The position numbers and the translations under genes were made by a program. This document shows positions 40,951 to 50,921 of a DNA stretch of 64,000 nucleotides, piece by piece. The first letter of the stretch is position 1. The number at the start of each line of letters is the position of its first letter. The stretch comes from Candidatus Babelota bacterium (lineage in GTDB: Bacteria; Babelota; Babeliae; Babelales; Vermiphilaceae). Below the pieces are notes generated by a model. It did not search any database. It worked only from the letters and a program-made list of their open reading frames with translations, and was not told the DNA's origin. The DNA lies in the NCBI GenBank assembly GCA_023382795.1, contig JAHDWT010000001.1:1-64000 (forward strand), read 5' to 3'.

Positions 40951-43857
40951 ATGGCACGTGCATGCGTGAAAAGCATAATACTGTTTACAACGTTACTGAG
41001 TGGGAGCCTTCATCTAAAAGCAGCCCAACTTCTTCAGGGCGATCCCGCAGCTGCGGCTCAAGAATCATTTTCAAGTCCGATTGCCGCACATGCTTCAAGT
41101 TCAACCGGGCAATCATTTTTTGTTGGTGCTGCTCCGGGATCATTGTTAAGTGAATATGCACTTTCAAGCATTGATCGTCACAGCACACAATTTTCTCCCC
41201 TAGCACCACAATACGCCACCATCAACAATGTTTTCATGCTTAATCCCTTGTACAATAATGCAATCACCTTTTTATCATTATTTGAAACTCCAGGCGTTGT
41301 TTCAGGCACTATTGATCACCCAATCGTAGTAAGTGACGTTGAACCTAAAAGAATTTTTGTCATAGAAAATGCAACCGACATAAAAAAAATAATCATGCTT
41401 GTAACGGGCAAACTGAATGATGCCGCTGGCTTAGAAAGTTGTGGTATCGTTGGGCTCGTCGCTGCCAATCTAAGACAAGGAGGCAGTATTGCGTTTGCAG
41501 CAGTCAAAGATACCAATGACACTCCATTTGGTACCGGCAATAGCGGTGTTGCCATGGCAAGCTACATTGAAACAAAAATCAAAGAAACGACGACTGATGG
41601 TAAAGAGACAGAACGATCGCTACGTCTTTTTGGTCAAATTGATGCGCAATCAACGGTTATCGCTCCCCCTGTAAGCCGCGCAGCTCTTTTTAACAAAACT
41701 TCAGACTTTGTAAAAATTGGCATAGACCTTGCAGATATGACTATTACTGATATGTGTTGGAGCCAATATCTCAACCGATTATATGTAGGACTTCGCGTAA
41801 CGGGTGCGGGAAACGTTGGTGATGGCGCACGATCAATCGCAGTAGGCAGATTGGTTTACACAGAAACTCAAGATGATCATGGCAATAAAACAACACGCAT
41901 AAGCTTAGTTTTTGAGCCTATAGTAGATACTAATGTATTTGTACAAGATGCAGCAGATGAAATCATCGGCGCCATCGAAGCTGATGCCGCAATCAACGCA
42001 CACAAAATTCGTGTTATGCACACCAGCACACGCTTAAACTATCTCGTGGTGCTTGGTGGCAATGTTGACGCTCCTGACACCACAGCAACAACTCTTTTTG
42101 CTTTGCCTTTAGTCTGCGATACCGATAGTTCGGCCAAGCAGGGAACATTGGCACACAAGAATGCAATTCCTGAAGACATTTTTCTAGGACAAGATCAGAT
42201 ATTTGTTGGTCGTTTGCTAAAAACTCCTGCAACCGCAAATGCCGATATCCTGAAAGCAAATGATACTGCGGCTCGTGTTGGCGGTGGCCCTGTTCCTGCG
42301 GGGAATGTCACCGATATTTTTGTACAATCGGACGCTGTTTTTGTTGCAGTTGGCGACGCAGATGCAAATCAATTACCTGGATTGTTTGTTTCCACTGCGT
42401 TGTTTGATGAGCTTGGCAGGATTAAAGGCTGGACACAATGGCAACGCGTCGCGGGAACAACTGAGCAAACTTTTTCCGGAGCATTTGATCCAGAACAGGG
42501 TTCGTATTTGTTTTTAAGTGGCGATGCAGCCAACAATTTAAAAACGGTACAACGCACCGTATGGACAGGATCAACGGGAGATGACGTCACACCACTACAA
42601 GGTCTTATATCTTTGCTCAGTCAAGAACTTCGAGCTCAGGATGCTGGCATTCATGCGCTATTCGATTTTCCATCTAATACTCCTGGCCTGGGACCCATTT
42701 CATGGATGACAGCAACGGGCTTGCGCAAACTCGTGCTCGTAGAAACGGGAAGAACAACCGCAGGAACCTTCACCCCAAATACCGGTGATTTTTCTACGGA
42801 CTTAGTGCGAGAAACCACTGGTGGTATTACTGCTGCAATTCCAAATACCTGCAAAGTTGTCGTGCTAACTGGTGGCGCACTTGATACGATCGGTGCAATC
42901 ACAAGCGCTGAGGTTGCAGATGGTGGCGTTGACAAAAAATTCCTTGTGATCGGCGGCGTTAATGGACTTGCAATACTCACTAATGATGCAAGCAATGGCT
43001 GGAATGCGATGGATAATGGATTTTCTGGTTTAGCTCAAGGCATGCAATTCAGAATGATCGGTAATTATTCTTTCGTTCGCAAGCTCATCAGCTCACAGAA
43101 CTATGTGTATGTGCTTACCGATACCGAACTTGATCGAATCGACTTAGCTGCAAGTAATTTTGTTACCGGAGCACTCACCATCGCACGACTCGCTTCAAAA
43201 AACGCATTTTCTGGACAAGGACACTTTTTAGATATGTTAATTTCTGAAAAATTAGCACTCCTTGCAACCAGCAAGGGTGTCGTGCGTAGCGGCAACGGTG
43301 TTAACGTTGCTGATCCGTTGATAACTACTCAAGATGCAGTAAAATGGACCGCCGTTGTTCTGCCTCAAGCATTGCTACCGGTGTCATATTTTTATCCACT
43401 TGCTACCTCACTACTCTCTAAAGATGTAGCTGCTGCGCCAAGTGGCATGGCGTATCTTATCAGCGGCGATATCGGTAACAATCGCGCTCGCTTGATGCGC
43501 ATTTCTATTGCAGATGTTTCTGGTGTTAACGCGGTTGATAACAGCACCGTACAACCACTCAATGATCTTTTTGTTAAAAATTCTCCGTCGTATCTTGCCA
43601 ACTTAAGTGGATTTAGAAATTTAGTGTCAACCGATGGCTCTATTCGCTTGGTGACGGTCGACAGAGATTTAACCACAGCTCCTTCTGCCGTGGTACTGAT
43701 GCCTTCCTTGGCAACTGGATTAGGCGCTGTATTGGCAAATTCTACCGTGGTACCGCTCAACTTTTCACATGCTGGAGACATCGTTGCATGTTTACGCACA
43801 AGCGCTCTAGGCAGTTGGGTCATGGCGGGCGATTTTGGAGTGGTGGTGAACGAGTAG
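40951..43857 (+). CDS. Large secreted protein, possible beta-propeller
   Basis: 968 residues, AAGGA 8 bases upstream. The signal peptide (MARACVKSIILFTTLLSGSL) is cleaved near LKAA. The body has many short beta segments separated by Gly/Asp turns, with repeated hydrophobic strand quartets (for example KFLVIGGVNGLAILTNDASNGW, YVYVLTDTELDRIDLA, ALLATSKGVVRSG). These are reminiscent of propeller blades but without a WD or kelch signature. It is Ala/Thr-rich and Cys-poor after the first 180 residues. It ends in a strand, GSWVMAGDFGVVVNE. A beta-barrel gene follows 26 bases later, suggesting a secreted/surface pair. The family is not recognised. Confidence 0.7.
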   Translation: MARACVKSIILFTTLLSGSLHLKAAQLLQGDPAAAAQESFSSPIAAHASSSTGQSFFVGAAPGSLLSEYALSSIDRHSTQFSPLAPQYATINNVFMLNPLYNNAITFLSLFETPGVVSGTIDHPIVVSDVEPKRIFVIENATDIKKIIMLVTGKLNDAAGLESCGIVGLVAANLRQGGSIAFAAVKDTNDTPFGTGNSGVAMASYIETKIKETTTDGKETERSLRLFGQIDAQSTVIAPPVSRAALFNKTSDFVKIGIDLADMTITDMCWSQYLNRLYVGLRVTGAGNVGDGARSIAVGRLVYTETQDDHGNKTTRISLVFEPIVDTNVFVQDAADEIIGAIEADAAINAHKIRVMHTSTRLNYLVVLGGNVDAPDTTATTLFALPLVCDTDSSAKQGTLAHKNAIPEDIFLGQDQIFVGRLLKTPATANADILKANDTAARVGGGPVPAGNVTDIFVQSDAVFVAVGDADANQLPGLFVSTALFDELGRIKGWTQWQRVAGTTEQTFSGAFDPEQGSYLFLSGDAANNLKTVQRTVWTGSTGDDVTPLQGLISLLSQELRAQDAGIHALFDFPSNTPGLGPISWMTATGLRKLVLVETGRTTAGTFTPNTGDFSTDLVRETTGGITAAIPNTCKVVVLTGGALDTIGAITSAEVADGGVDKKFLVIGGVNGLAILTNDASNGWNAMDNGFSGLAQGMQFRMIGNYSFVRKLISSQNYVYVLTDTELDRIDLAASNFVTGALTIARLASKNAFSGQGHFLDMLISEKLALLATSKGVVRSGNGVNVADPLITTQDAVKWTAVVLPQALLPVSYFYPLATSLLSKDVAAAPSGMAYLISGDIGNNRARLMRISIADVSGVNAVDNSTVQPLNDLFVKNSPSYLANLSGFRNLVSTDGSIRLVTVDRDLTTAPSAVVLMPSLATGLGAVLANSTVVPLNFSHAGDIVACLRTSALGSWVMAGDFGVVVNE

Positions 43858-43883
43858 CAGTATTGTAGAAAGAAAGAAAAAAC

Positions 43884-45119
43884 ATGATGAAAAAAATCTA
43901 CCTAGGCAGCTTTTTTCTGGTTAATACTATCACCGGACTAAGCGGAATGTATCTCACGCGCCCTTATGAACGTATGCTGCTTGTTGAACGGCGCGATCCT
44001 TTCTGCTTGCAAGCAAGCATATTTGTAGAACACGGTTATGGCACAACTGGTTACAATGATGACGGGCGTTCAGTCAATGCACTGCGCATTTGGAATAACG
44101 ATCAAAATGCATTAAAAATGCTTGAGGGTTTTGATCCTGCAAGTGAAATTGGACAGTTAAGAATACAAATCGGCGCGAATGATGACGGCACGCGTGGCCA
44201 TTTTACGCTACGTGGTGACCTTGATTATCGTTTTGGCATTGGCTTGGGAGCCGTTGCCAGCTTACCGTGCGATTTTTCACTCAGCGCATATCTCTCCTTC
44301 TATCAACTCAAATTGCATAATGTGCTCTGGGAAAACAAAACGCTTAACATCACAGCAGATGATGCGCGAGTTCGCACCTATCTTACTGATGACTTTTTTG
44401 CTCACGTACGCTCCTTAGGAGGATTAGAGCTTGACGGGTGGACGCGCTCTGGTATTGGTGATTTTACACTCATGGCAGAATGGCGTAGAAACTTTGAGCA
44501 GAAAAAAGATTTTCTCCAAAACGTTCAACTCGGTGCTCGCATCGCAGCCATACTCCCTACAGGGAAAAAGAGTGATGAAGATAGAATTTTTGCACTAGCA
44601 TTCGGTAATGACGGTGCATTTGGTGGCTTGCTTGGAGCAGATTTATTGCTCACCGTTGCAAATTACTTAAGACTTGGCGTGGATGTTGAATTAACTCATC
44701 TGTTTAGTTCTACACGCGAACGACGCATAAAAACACATGTCAATCAGACAGAATTTCTACTTTTACAAAAAGCACTTGTACTGCGTGATTATGGATTAAC
44801 ACAGCGCTTTAACTTGTCTGCCGAATTGTATCGTTTCTTTGGCGGATTATCAATCAAGGCAGGCTATCAATTTTTAAGACATGGCGATGATACCTATACC
44901 GTATGTGACAACAGGTTTTCTTCTAACATTGCAACTTCAGCAGCAAGCCTACAAGAATGGACTTTGCATAACTTATTTTTGATTGTTAGTTATGACGGCT
45001 CTCATGATGAATGCGCACGCACTCACCGCTATGTCTCTGCATTTATCAAGATGCCATTTAATGGACAATATGCCGTAGGATTTAAAACCATTGGCATGGT
45101 ATTTGCGTTAGACTTTTAA
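43884..45119 (+). CDS. Outer-membrane beta-barrel protein paired with the 968-residue protein
   Basis: 411 residues (a second ATG follows at 43887). The signal peptide is KKIYLGSFFLVNTITGLSG. Amphipathic strands fill the rest (for example GHFTLRGDLDYRFGIGLGAVASL, FSLSAYLSFYQLKLH, LSIKAGYQFLRHGDD). It ends GMVFALDF with a terminal Phe, the BAM signal. In line with the neighbour it may export, anchor or display the large protein, but no two-partner (TpsB) or POTRA domain is visible, so this is position only. Confidence 0.7.
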   Translation: MMKKIYLGSFFLVNTITGLSGMYLTRPYERMLLVERRDPFCLQASIFVEHGYGTTGYNDDGRSVNALRIWNNDQNALKMLEGFDPASEIGQLRIQIGANDDGTRGHFTLRGDLDYRFGIGLGAVASLPCDFSLSAYLSFYQLKLHNVLWENKTLNITADDARVRTYLTDDFFAHVRSLGGLELDGWTRSGIGDFTLMAEWRRNFEQKKDFLQNVQLGARIAAILPTGKKSDEDRIFALAFGNDGAFGGLLGADLLLTVANYLRLGVDVELTHLFSSTRERRIKTHVNQTEFLLLQKALVLRDYGLTQRFNLSAELYRFFGGLSIKAGYQFLRHGDDTYTVCDNRFSSNIATSAASLQEWTLHNLFLIVSYDGSHDECARTHRYVSAFIKMPFNGQYAVGFKTIGMVFALDF

Positions 45120-45124
45120 TACAT

Positions 45125-46099
45125 TCATGCCTGCACTCTCATGCGTGCCTTTGCTTCACCGGTCAGGAGGGCCTGCATGAGATGCTCTTCTTTAGTTTTT
45201 AAAGATGCTTCCTGCTCTTCCATGGTGCATAGTAACAGAGGATTTGCCGCGAGATCTTGTTTAATTCCTTCATAAAAGCATACCGGAAGATCGTCCGCAG
45301 CGAGCGTCAAAAAATAAGCAAAACGATGTGTTAATGACCAATACAGATCATCAAGCGCATCTAAATCGGTCAAAATATCGCATTGAGCACACTGCTCTAA
45401 ATGATGTGCGATACTTCTCATTGAAGGCCATATCGTCTTATGATCCTGCGAGCTCCAGATGAGCTTGCTTATGCAGGTATCCAAAAACCGATACGCCGCT
45501 TGCTGAACATGAATAAGCATCACTTGCTCATGTTGATCGTACTGCGCACGTAATTGTTCAACAAATGACTGCGATACCTGATCAAAGAATAGATCTGGAT
45601 TTTGTTTGAGCATATCGAATTGCGACAAAAAACTATTATATAAAAAATTATTCAGGGTTTTTTGCATCTGATCAAAAAGAGTAACTGCATCTGGCGTAAC
45701 GTAAGGTTTTAAGAGCGATTCAAAATGAGGCAACATAGCAGTGAACGCATACGCATTGATATATTCGGTTCCCTTAAGCTTGTTGCCAAAAAGTTTTAAT
45801 ACTGACTTAGCATATGCTCTAGATGCACTTTCTCGCCCATGATACAAAAATTGCAAAAGATGCCGAAAATTATGTGGAAGAATTTCCTGACTATAATATG
45901 GATTGTTAAACACATCTCGCATGAAGTATTCCAAACCCTGCGTAGTAAAAGAAATCGGCGCGAGTAACAATTCATCTTTGGTAACGTTACTAACTGTTTT
46001 AAATTCTGATAAACCCACAGGTTGTTGATTATCAAGAGCGTTTAGATTATGACTAATCAAGTAACCTGCTATACTTAATGCATACCATTTTGTTTTCAT
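45125..46099 (-). CDS. Exported helical protein of unknown function
   Basis: 324 residues, GAGG 7 bases upstream of ATG 46099. The signal peptide MKTKWYALSIAGYLISHNLNA is rather polar. The mature part is helical with many aromatic residues (for example FMRDVFNNPYYSQEILPHNF) and two Cys close together (LEQCAQCDIL). No membrane segment or known motif is seen. It converges with the barrel gene (5 bases between stops) and diverges from gspF. Confidence 0.6.
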   Translation of the reverse strand: MKTKWYALSIAGYLISHNLNALDNQQPVGLSEFKTVSNVTKDELLLAPISFTTQGLEYFMRDVFNNPYYSQEILPHNFRHLLQFLYHGRESASRAYAKSVLKLFGNKLKGTEYINAYAFTAMLPHFESLLKPYVTPDAVTLFDQMQKTLNNFLYNSFLSQFDMLKQNPDLFFDQVSQSFVEQLRAQYDQHEQVMLIHVQQAAYRFLDTCISKLIWSSQDHKTIWPSMRSIAHHLEQCAQCDILTDLDALDDLYWSLTHRFAYFLTLAADDLPVCFYEGIKQDLAANPLLLCTMEEQEASLKTKEEHLMQALLTGEAKARMRVQA

Positions 46100-46216
46100 G
46101 GTCGACCTCTATATGCTAGAGAAACATTCTATGATAAGCATCGTACCATGAAAATAGTTGCACACTCAAGCACGTTACCTTGTACACATAGCAACGTTTT
46201 AGCGAGGGCCGCACAT

Positions 46217-47428
46217 ATGGCGCTATATGCTTACCAAGCATTCACAAAAGAAGGCAAAAAAGTTTCTGGCTATCTTGACGCTTCATCGCAACAAGAAGTC
46301 AAAGAACGACTCGTACAACAGGGGATGTATCCTATCACTATAGAAACCGCGCGTGAAGGAACGCGTCGAACGTGGTTCAGCTGGCTCATGCCCATGAGCG
46401 TAAAACCCAAGGATCGTATTTTATTTACAAAACAGTTGGCCGTGTTGTTAAAATCAGGCATTCCACTTTTACAAGCAGTAGAGTTGTTAATCGACCAAAT
46501 GTCAGGGACGCTAAAAAGCATATTAGTAGCCGTAAAGGATGATATTAAAGAAGGTAGCTCATTTGCTGATGCACTCAAAAAATATCCCAAAGTATTTGAT
46601 AACATCTATGTACAATTGGTCCGTGCAGGCGAAGCAAGCGGAAAACTAGAAACTATTTTGGAACGTCTTACCGGCTTTCTTGAACGCAAGGAGGAAACGC
46701 GCGCCCGCATCCGTTCAGCACTTGCTCAACCCATGATCCAACTCGGTGTAGCTGTGCTAGTGGTTGCTGTAATGTTGATTTGGGTTGTTCCTACCATGGT
46801 AGAAAACTTTACCGAGTCTGGTAAACAGCTCCCGGGTTCTACACAATTGCTCATCGTCATTTCTGACTTCCTTGTAAATCACTATCTCATTCTCTTGATC
46901 TCTTCTGTTATTATTTATTTCTTATATCGCTATTGGAGCACTACACCAACTGGACAGCGATTTATCGATACATGGAAATTGCGCATTCCAGTTGTGAGAT
47001 ACTTTTCACGCACAGGAGCAGTGGTACAGTTTTCTCAGACTTTGGGCATGCTTATAGAAAGTGGCGTAAATTTATCTGAAGCTCTTGATATTGTGGTGCA
47101 AATTACCGATAACAGAATATTAAAAGATGCCCTCAATGCTGCACGTGACAAAATTATTAAACAAGGGAAAATAGCACAGTATCTGCAAGAAACGACCTTA
47201 TTTCCTCCTATTGCAATTTATCTAATCAAAACAGGTGAGCAAAGCGGACAACTTGATTTTATGTTACTCACCGTAGCGCAGAATTATGAGACAGATATGA
47301 AAGAAGCCGCTGATAGTTTAACAGCAAAAATAAGTCCTATATTATTAGTAGCAATGGCCCTTATTGTTGGTTTCATCGTTATTTCAATAGCGTTGCCTAT
47401 CATGCAAATGGGACAAAATTTTGAATAA
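46217..47428 (+). CDS. gspF: Type II secretion inner-membrane platform protein GspF
   Basis: 403 residues from ATG 46217, which aligns with the family start (MALYAYQAFTKEGKKVSGYLDA); the frame is open 69 bases upstream. Two T2SSF domains are visible: DRILFTKQLAVLLKSGIPLLQAVELL near 87-112, with GSSFADALKKYPKVFDN, and the second copy AVVQFSQTLGMLIESGVNLSEALDIV near 283. Three membrane helices (about 170-190, 220-240 and 375-395) complete the fold. It opens the plus-strand pseudopilus operon. No gspE precedes it, although GspE usually neighbours GspF. Confidence 0.93.
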   Translation: MALYAYQAFTKEGKKVSGYLDASSQQEVKERLVQQGMYPITIETAREGTRRTWFSWLMPMSVKPKDRILFTKQLAVLLKSGIPLLQAVELLIDQMSGTLKSILVAVKDDIKEGSSFADALKKYPKVFDNIYVQLVRAGEASGKLETILERLTGFLERKEETRARIRSALAQPMIQLGVAVLVVAVMLIWVVPTMVENFTESGKQLPGSTQLLIVISDFLVNHYLILLISSVIIYFLYRYWSTTPTGQRFIDTWKLRIPVVRYFSRTGAVVQFSQTLGMLIESGVNLSEALDIVVQITDNRILKDALNAARDKIIKQGKIAQYLQETTLFPPIAIYLIKTGEQSGQLDFMLLTVAQNYETDMKEAADSLTAKISPILLVAMALIVGFIVISIALPIMQMGQNFE

Positions 47429-47446
47429 TTTAATGAAAGGATATGA

Positions 47447-47878
47447 ATGATTACCATGCAAAAACATACACGCGATGGATTTTCATTAATAGAAATCATG
47501 ATTGCGATCGCTATTCTCGCAATTGTTGCTGTATCTGTTGGGCCAGCAATATTTAGACAACTCGACAAAGCAAAAACTGCACGTGCCAGAACTGATTTGG
47601 TCGCAATACGATCAGCAATCGATCAATACAATCTCGACACATCTCAATATCCATCAACATTACGCGATTTGGTCGTAAGGCCTGCAGAAGAAGCAGCCTC
47701 TCGCAAATGGGATGGACCATATCTAAAAGGTAAAGATGCCCCAAAAGATCCTTGGGGAAGAAAATTCATCTATGAAGTTACTGAAGGTGAAGAACATCCT
47801 TACAAACTTCTTTCATATGGCAAGCAGGGTAAGAGTGCCAAGGAAGCTGAATGGATTAGTGTGTGGGATGAAGACTAA
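47447..47878 (+). CDS. gspG: Major pseudopilin GspG
   Basis: 143 residues. AAAGGA lies 5 bases upstream. The prepilin site is RDG-FSLIEIM with cleavage after Gly11 and Glu at +5 (Glu16). The conserved GspG fold follows: ARTDLVAIRSAIDQYNLDTSQYPSTLRDLV, then KDAPKDPWGRKFIYEVTEGEEHPYKLLSYGKQG, the calcium-site region near the C-terminus. It forms the shaft of the pseudopilus. Confidence 0.95.
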   Translation: MITMQKHTRDGFSLIEIMIAIAILAIVAVSVGPAIFRQLDKAKTARARTDLVAIRSAIDQYNLDTSQYPSTLRDLVVRPAEEAASRKWDGPYLKGKDAPKDPWGRKFIYEVTEGEEHPYKLLSYGKQGKSAKEAEWISVWDED

Positions 47879-48425
47879 AACCGGCTTTTCGCTTATAGAA
47901 ATAATGGTTGCCATAGCAATTATAGCGGTTATGGCAGCCGTTGTTGTGCCGAACTTCCAACGACAACGCGTAAGCCAACAGCGTACTATGTTTTTTGATC
48001 GCCTTAACGCACTAACACAACTTGGTTTGCAACAAGCGATTAAAACTGGCAACGTACATCGAATTTCATTTTTTTTTAACACTCGTCGCGTCGAGCTTTT
48101 TGTAGCAACCAATAAACTTGATGATGAAGGAAAACCTGGATTCGAACGCGTTCGCAGATATCAACTTGCATCTGCTATCACATGGCCCGAAACTATGGTC
48201 ATAAGAAACTTCTTTATCGAGGGCTTCGATGAGATGAAGCGCTCAATGACAGAACTTACTCAAGAAACATGGTTTTATATCATGCCAGAAGGAATAACAC
48301 AATCCGTGATTATCAATGTATCGGATGCTGGCGATAGAAAAAATGAGCACAAAAAAGAAATTGGTCTGGTATTAAATCCCTTTAGCGGCACATTTAAAGA
48401 ATATGATACATTTCAAACGCCTTAA
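47868..48425 (+). CDS. gspH: Minor pseudopilin GspH-like
   Basis: 185 residues from ATG 47868, overlapping gspG by 11 bases; the frame is open further upstream but only inside gspG. The prepilin site is KTG-FSLIEIM, Glu at +5. After the N-helix comes a beta domain ending in IGLVLNPFSGTFKEY, as in GspH. GspH sits near the pseudopilus tip or links it to the shaft. The order G-H-I-J-K matches canonical type II operons, which supports the assignment more than sequence alone. Confidence 0.85.
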   Translation: MKTKTGFSLIEIMVAIAIIAVMAAVVVPNFQRQRVSQQRTMFFDRLNALTQLGLQQAIKTGNVHRISFFFNTRRVELFVATNKLDDEGKPGFERVRRYQLASAITWPETMVIRNFFIEGFDEMKRSMTELTQETWFYIMPEGITQSVIINVSDAGDRKNEHKKEIGLVLNPFSGTFKEYDTFQTP

Positions 48426-48837
48426 CCAATCGCCAGGATTTATGTTAACTGAGGTGCTCCTTGCACTTGCGATTATCGGCATCGTGCTTACCTCTCTTTT
48501 TAGCTTGCAATCCACCGTCATGACTAAAATAGCGGGAACTTCTGGAAAAACTCTGCGATTCCTGGCTGCCGAATATTTTTTACTCGATGCTCGCCAAAAA
48601 CTTCTTGCCCAGGAATCAGGACGAATGACTCAAGAAAAAACTATCACTGCCCCCCCCACAGTAATGCGTTATCAAGCAAAAAATATTCCGCAAGAAGAGT
48701 ATTTCAAAAAAACTCCGGGAATGGTGCAAGAAGAAATGGAGATTACGTGGAAGGATGGCAAATCGACACGAAGTGAATTTATAGTAACATTGCTTTACAA
48801 ACCAGAAAAAAAATCTAAAAAACCACAAACGGCATGA
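48403..48837 (+). CDS. gspI: Minor pseudopilin GspI-like
   Basis: 144 residues, overlapping gspH by 23 bases. The prepilin site is SPG-FMLTEVLLALAIIGI, cleavage after Gly12 and Glu at +5. The C-terminal part is short and basic (KPEKKSKKPQTA). Assigned by prepilin motif, size and the position between H and J. GspI nucleates the tip complex with J and K in studied systems. Confidence 0.82.
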   Translation: MIHFKRLNQSPGFMLTEVLLALAIIGIVLTSLFSLQSTVMTKIAGTSGKTLRFLAAEYFLLDARQKLLAQESGRMTQEKTITAPPTVMRYQAKNIPQEEYFKKTPGMVQEEMEITWKDGKSTRSEFIVTLLYKPEKKSKKPQTA

Positions 48838-49802
48838 AACAAGGATTTATTCTTCTAGAGGTTATCATAGCAAGTGCTATTGCGGCTATGTTGAGTATGA
48901 TGCTCCTCAGCAGCGTCGCTCAACTCCATCGTAGCGCATCTAGCATACGTAACATTATGTCTGTTGATGTTCGCTTTATGCTCTTTTTTAGACAATCCAT
49001 ACGCGATGTTTCTGGAGTATTTGTACCTCTGATCGCCAAAAAAACGGAACAAAAAGAAGAGACACAAAAAATTGAGTTGGTCCCTATCGAGCACGTATTT
49101 ACTACCGGTGAAAATACACCGACACGCGAACTCAGTTTTGTAACCACCAATGTATTGCCTAGCTACAACACAGGAAAACCCCACCTAGTACGCGTAACCT
49201 ATCGCATGGAACCTGACCCAGAGCATCAAGGCTCATATCATCTACTCCGTTCTGAAGCATATGATCTTGCGTATCAAAAAGCTGATACCAAAAAATCAGA
49301 GACGCACACATTAATTGATGGCGTTAAAGATCTTAGCTTAGAATTTGTAGCATTTGTAGAGGAGAAAAAAGAGGTGAGTGGCAATCAAACTTCACAACAG
49401 GCGACCACCACAACACCCAAAAAAAAGAAAATTATTGTTAAACAATGGCCATCAGAAGAAATTGATAAAAAAATCCTGCTACCTGACTACGTGGTGCTAT
49501 CATTAACCTTGTGGAACAATCGGTACACACGCGAAACTAGAGTAGAATATACCCTGCCAATTATTGCTGTGTCAAAGATTCCAGAAACACCAAAAACAGC
49601 AGAACAGACTAAGCCATCATCACCAACTAACCAAAAAAATCCTGGAACACCATCAACCTCTATCCAACAAAAAAACACCAATAAAGCACCAAGCACAAAA
49701 TCAACAAACTCATTCGCTGGACGACCGAAACTCAACGTAGGACCAAGACCAAAAGCGACCAGAAGTAGTCACCGCGAACTTTTAGCAGGAATGATACGAT
49801 GA
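48834..49802 (+). CDS. gspJ: Minor pseudopilin GspJ-like with an extended tail
   Basis: 322 residues, overlapping gspI by 4 bases. The prepilin site is KQG-FILLEVIIASAIAAML, Glu at +5. The globular part to about residue 250 includes GVKDLSLEFVAFVEE and VVLSLTLWNN, both GspJ-like. About 70 extra residues follow, rich in Pro, Ser, Thr, Asn and Lys (for example KPSSPTNQKNPGTPSTS), ending in RSSHRELLAGMIR. The tail is not found in typical GspJ (about 200 residues). Confidence 0.82.
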   Translation: MKQGFILLEVIIASAIAAMLSMMLLSSVAQLHRSASSIRNIMSVDVRFMLFFRQSIRDVSGVFVPLIAKKTEQKEETQKIELVPIEHVFTTGENTPTRELSFVTTNVLPSYNTGKPHLVRVTYRMEPDPEHQGSYHLLRSEAYDLAYQKADTKKSETHTLIDGVKDLSLEFVAFVEEKKEVSGNQTSQQATTTTPKKKKIIVKQWPSEEIDKKILLPDYVVLSLTLWNNRYTRETRVEYTLPIIAVSKIPETPKTAEQTKPSSPTNQKNPGTPSTSIQQKNTNKAPSTKSTNSFAGRPKLNVGPRPKATRSSHRELLAGMIR

Positions 49803-50905
49803 AACAGCACGCCTCAGGATACATGTTAGTCGTTACTCTTATGCTTATCGGTCTCGCTATGCTTATCGTAACTGGAGTGGTGTATCGCTCAGGTATCCAC
49901 GTCACCACCATGCACGTAGAGCTGACTCAGGAAAAAGCACGTCTTTTGGCACTCAGTGGACTAGAACTTGCGCGATGTCGCCTTGCAAATCCACTAACAT
50001 CAGAAAATAAAAAACAACAACCTACTTCTCCCCAACAAGCTGCAAGCACGGGAAAATCGTCAGCAGCTGATCAACGGCAAGCAGCAGCCAATCTGATTGG
50101 CATGATCATGCCCCAGGTGGATTCTTGGCAAACTTTTGCTATAACAGAAACGCAGAAAACTGAATATGGCACCATCAAAATCTGCATCGGATGCGAAGAA
50201 GGTAAGGTAAATTTGAATCAACTCTATGATTTTACCAAGCATGAATTTTTAAAAACGACAGATCCCCAAAATAGCCCCAAAGCCCTTGTAGAACAACTGT
50301 GTACTATACTTGATCGCGAAATGGGCACTAAAAAATTATTTGAAAAAATAGAAGCATTTCTCAAAGAACGCACGTATCCGTTAAACGACATTACAGAGCT
50401 ATGCGCTATTAAAGAGATTGCATCAGCATTCGGCCAAAATCTATTTTTGGAACCACACGATACTAAGGCTTCTGACAAACCACAGGACTCGAAACAAGCA
50501 AGATTATATCTATCCGATGTTTTTACCACCTGGAGCAAAGACAAAATGTTACAACCCTGGCTATTTTCATCATCGCTCAAACGTATACTCGGATTCCGAC
50601 CATTTGGTAAAGAGCAAGAAAATGCACTCAAAACAAGTTTAGAAAAAATGACTCTACAAGCTAACTGGACACAGCAGTGGAACCAGCTGTTAGCGCCAAT
50701 TTATGGCAAAGATTTTTCGTCCCTATCGCCAGCATTAACGCCTTTATTGAGTACAAAATTTGAACCTATGGTATTCTCTGTGGTATCTTATGGTTCTATA
50801 AAAAACGTTACGCAAAAGCTTTACGCAATTGTGGAACGTAAGCAGGCACCACCATCAGATGGCCCTGCATATGAAATAATAGTAAGACGATTATATTGGC
50901 TTTGA
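49799..50905 (+). CDS. gspK: Pseudopilin GspK-like
   Basis: 368 residues, overlapping gspJ by 4 bases. The prepilin site is ASG-YMLVVTLMLIGLAML; position +5 is Val rather than Glu, as is usual for GspK, which caps the tip. IGCEEGKVNLNQL near 139-151 corresponds to the conserved GspK element with G-x-(IV)-N-(LV)-N. Two helical domains then follow, as in SAM-like GspK parts. A Gln/Ser-rich loop (KKQQPTSPQQAASTGKSSA) lies after the first helices. Confidence 0.85.
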   Translation: MKQHASGYMLVVTLMLIGLAMLIVTGVVYRSGIHVTTMHVELTQEKARLLALSGLELARCRLANPLTSENKKQQPTSPQQAASTGKSSAADQRQAAANLIGMIMPQVDSWQTFAITETQKTEYGTIKICIGCEEGKVNLNQLYDFTKHEFLKTTDPQNSPKALVEQLCTILDREMGTKKLFEKIEAFLKERTYPLNDITELCAIKEIASAFGQNLFLEPHDTKASDKPQDSKQARLYLSDVFTTWSKDKMLQPWLFSSSLKRILGFRPFGKEQENALKTSLEKMTLQANWTQQWNQLLAPIYGKDFSSLSPALTPLLSTKFEPMVFSVVSYGSIKNVTQKLYAIVERKQAPPSDGPAYEIIVRRLYWL

Positions 50906-50921
50906 TACGTAAGGAATTGAG

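Noticed and set aside
46100-46216. Longer N-terminus for GspF starting at 46148
   Set aside because: The added 23 residues do not resemble any GspF start and the MALYAYQAF start aligns exactly with the family.
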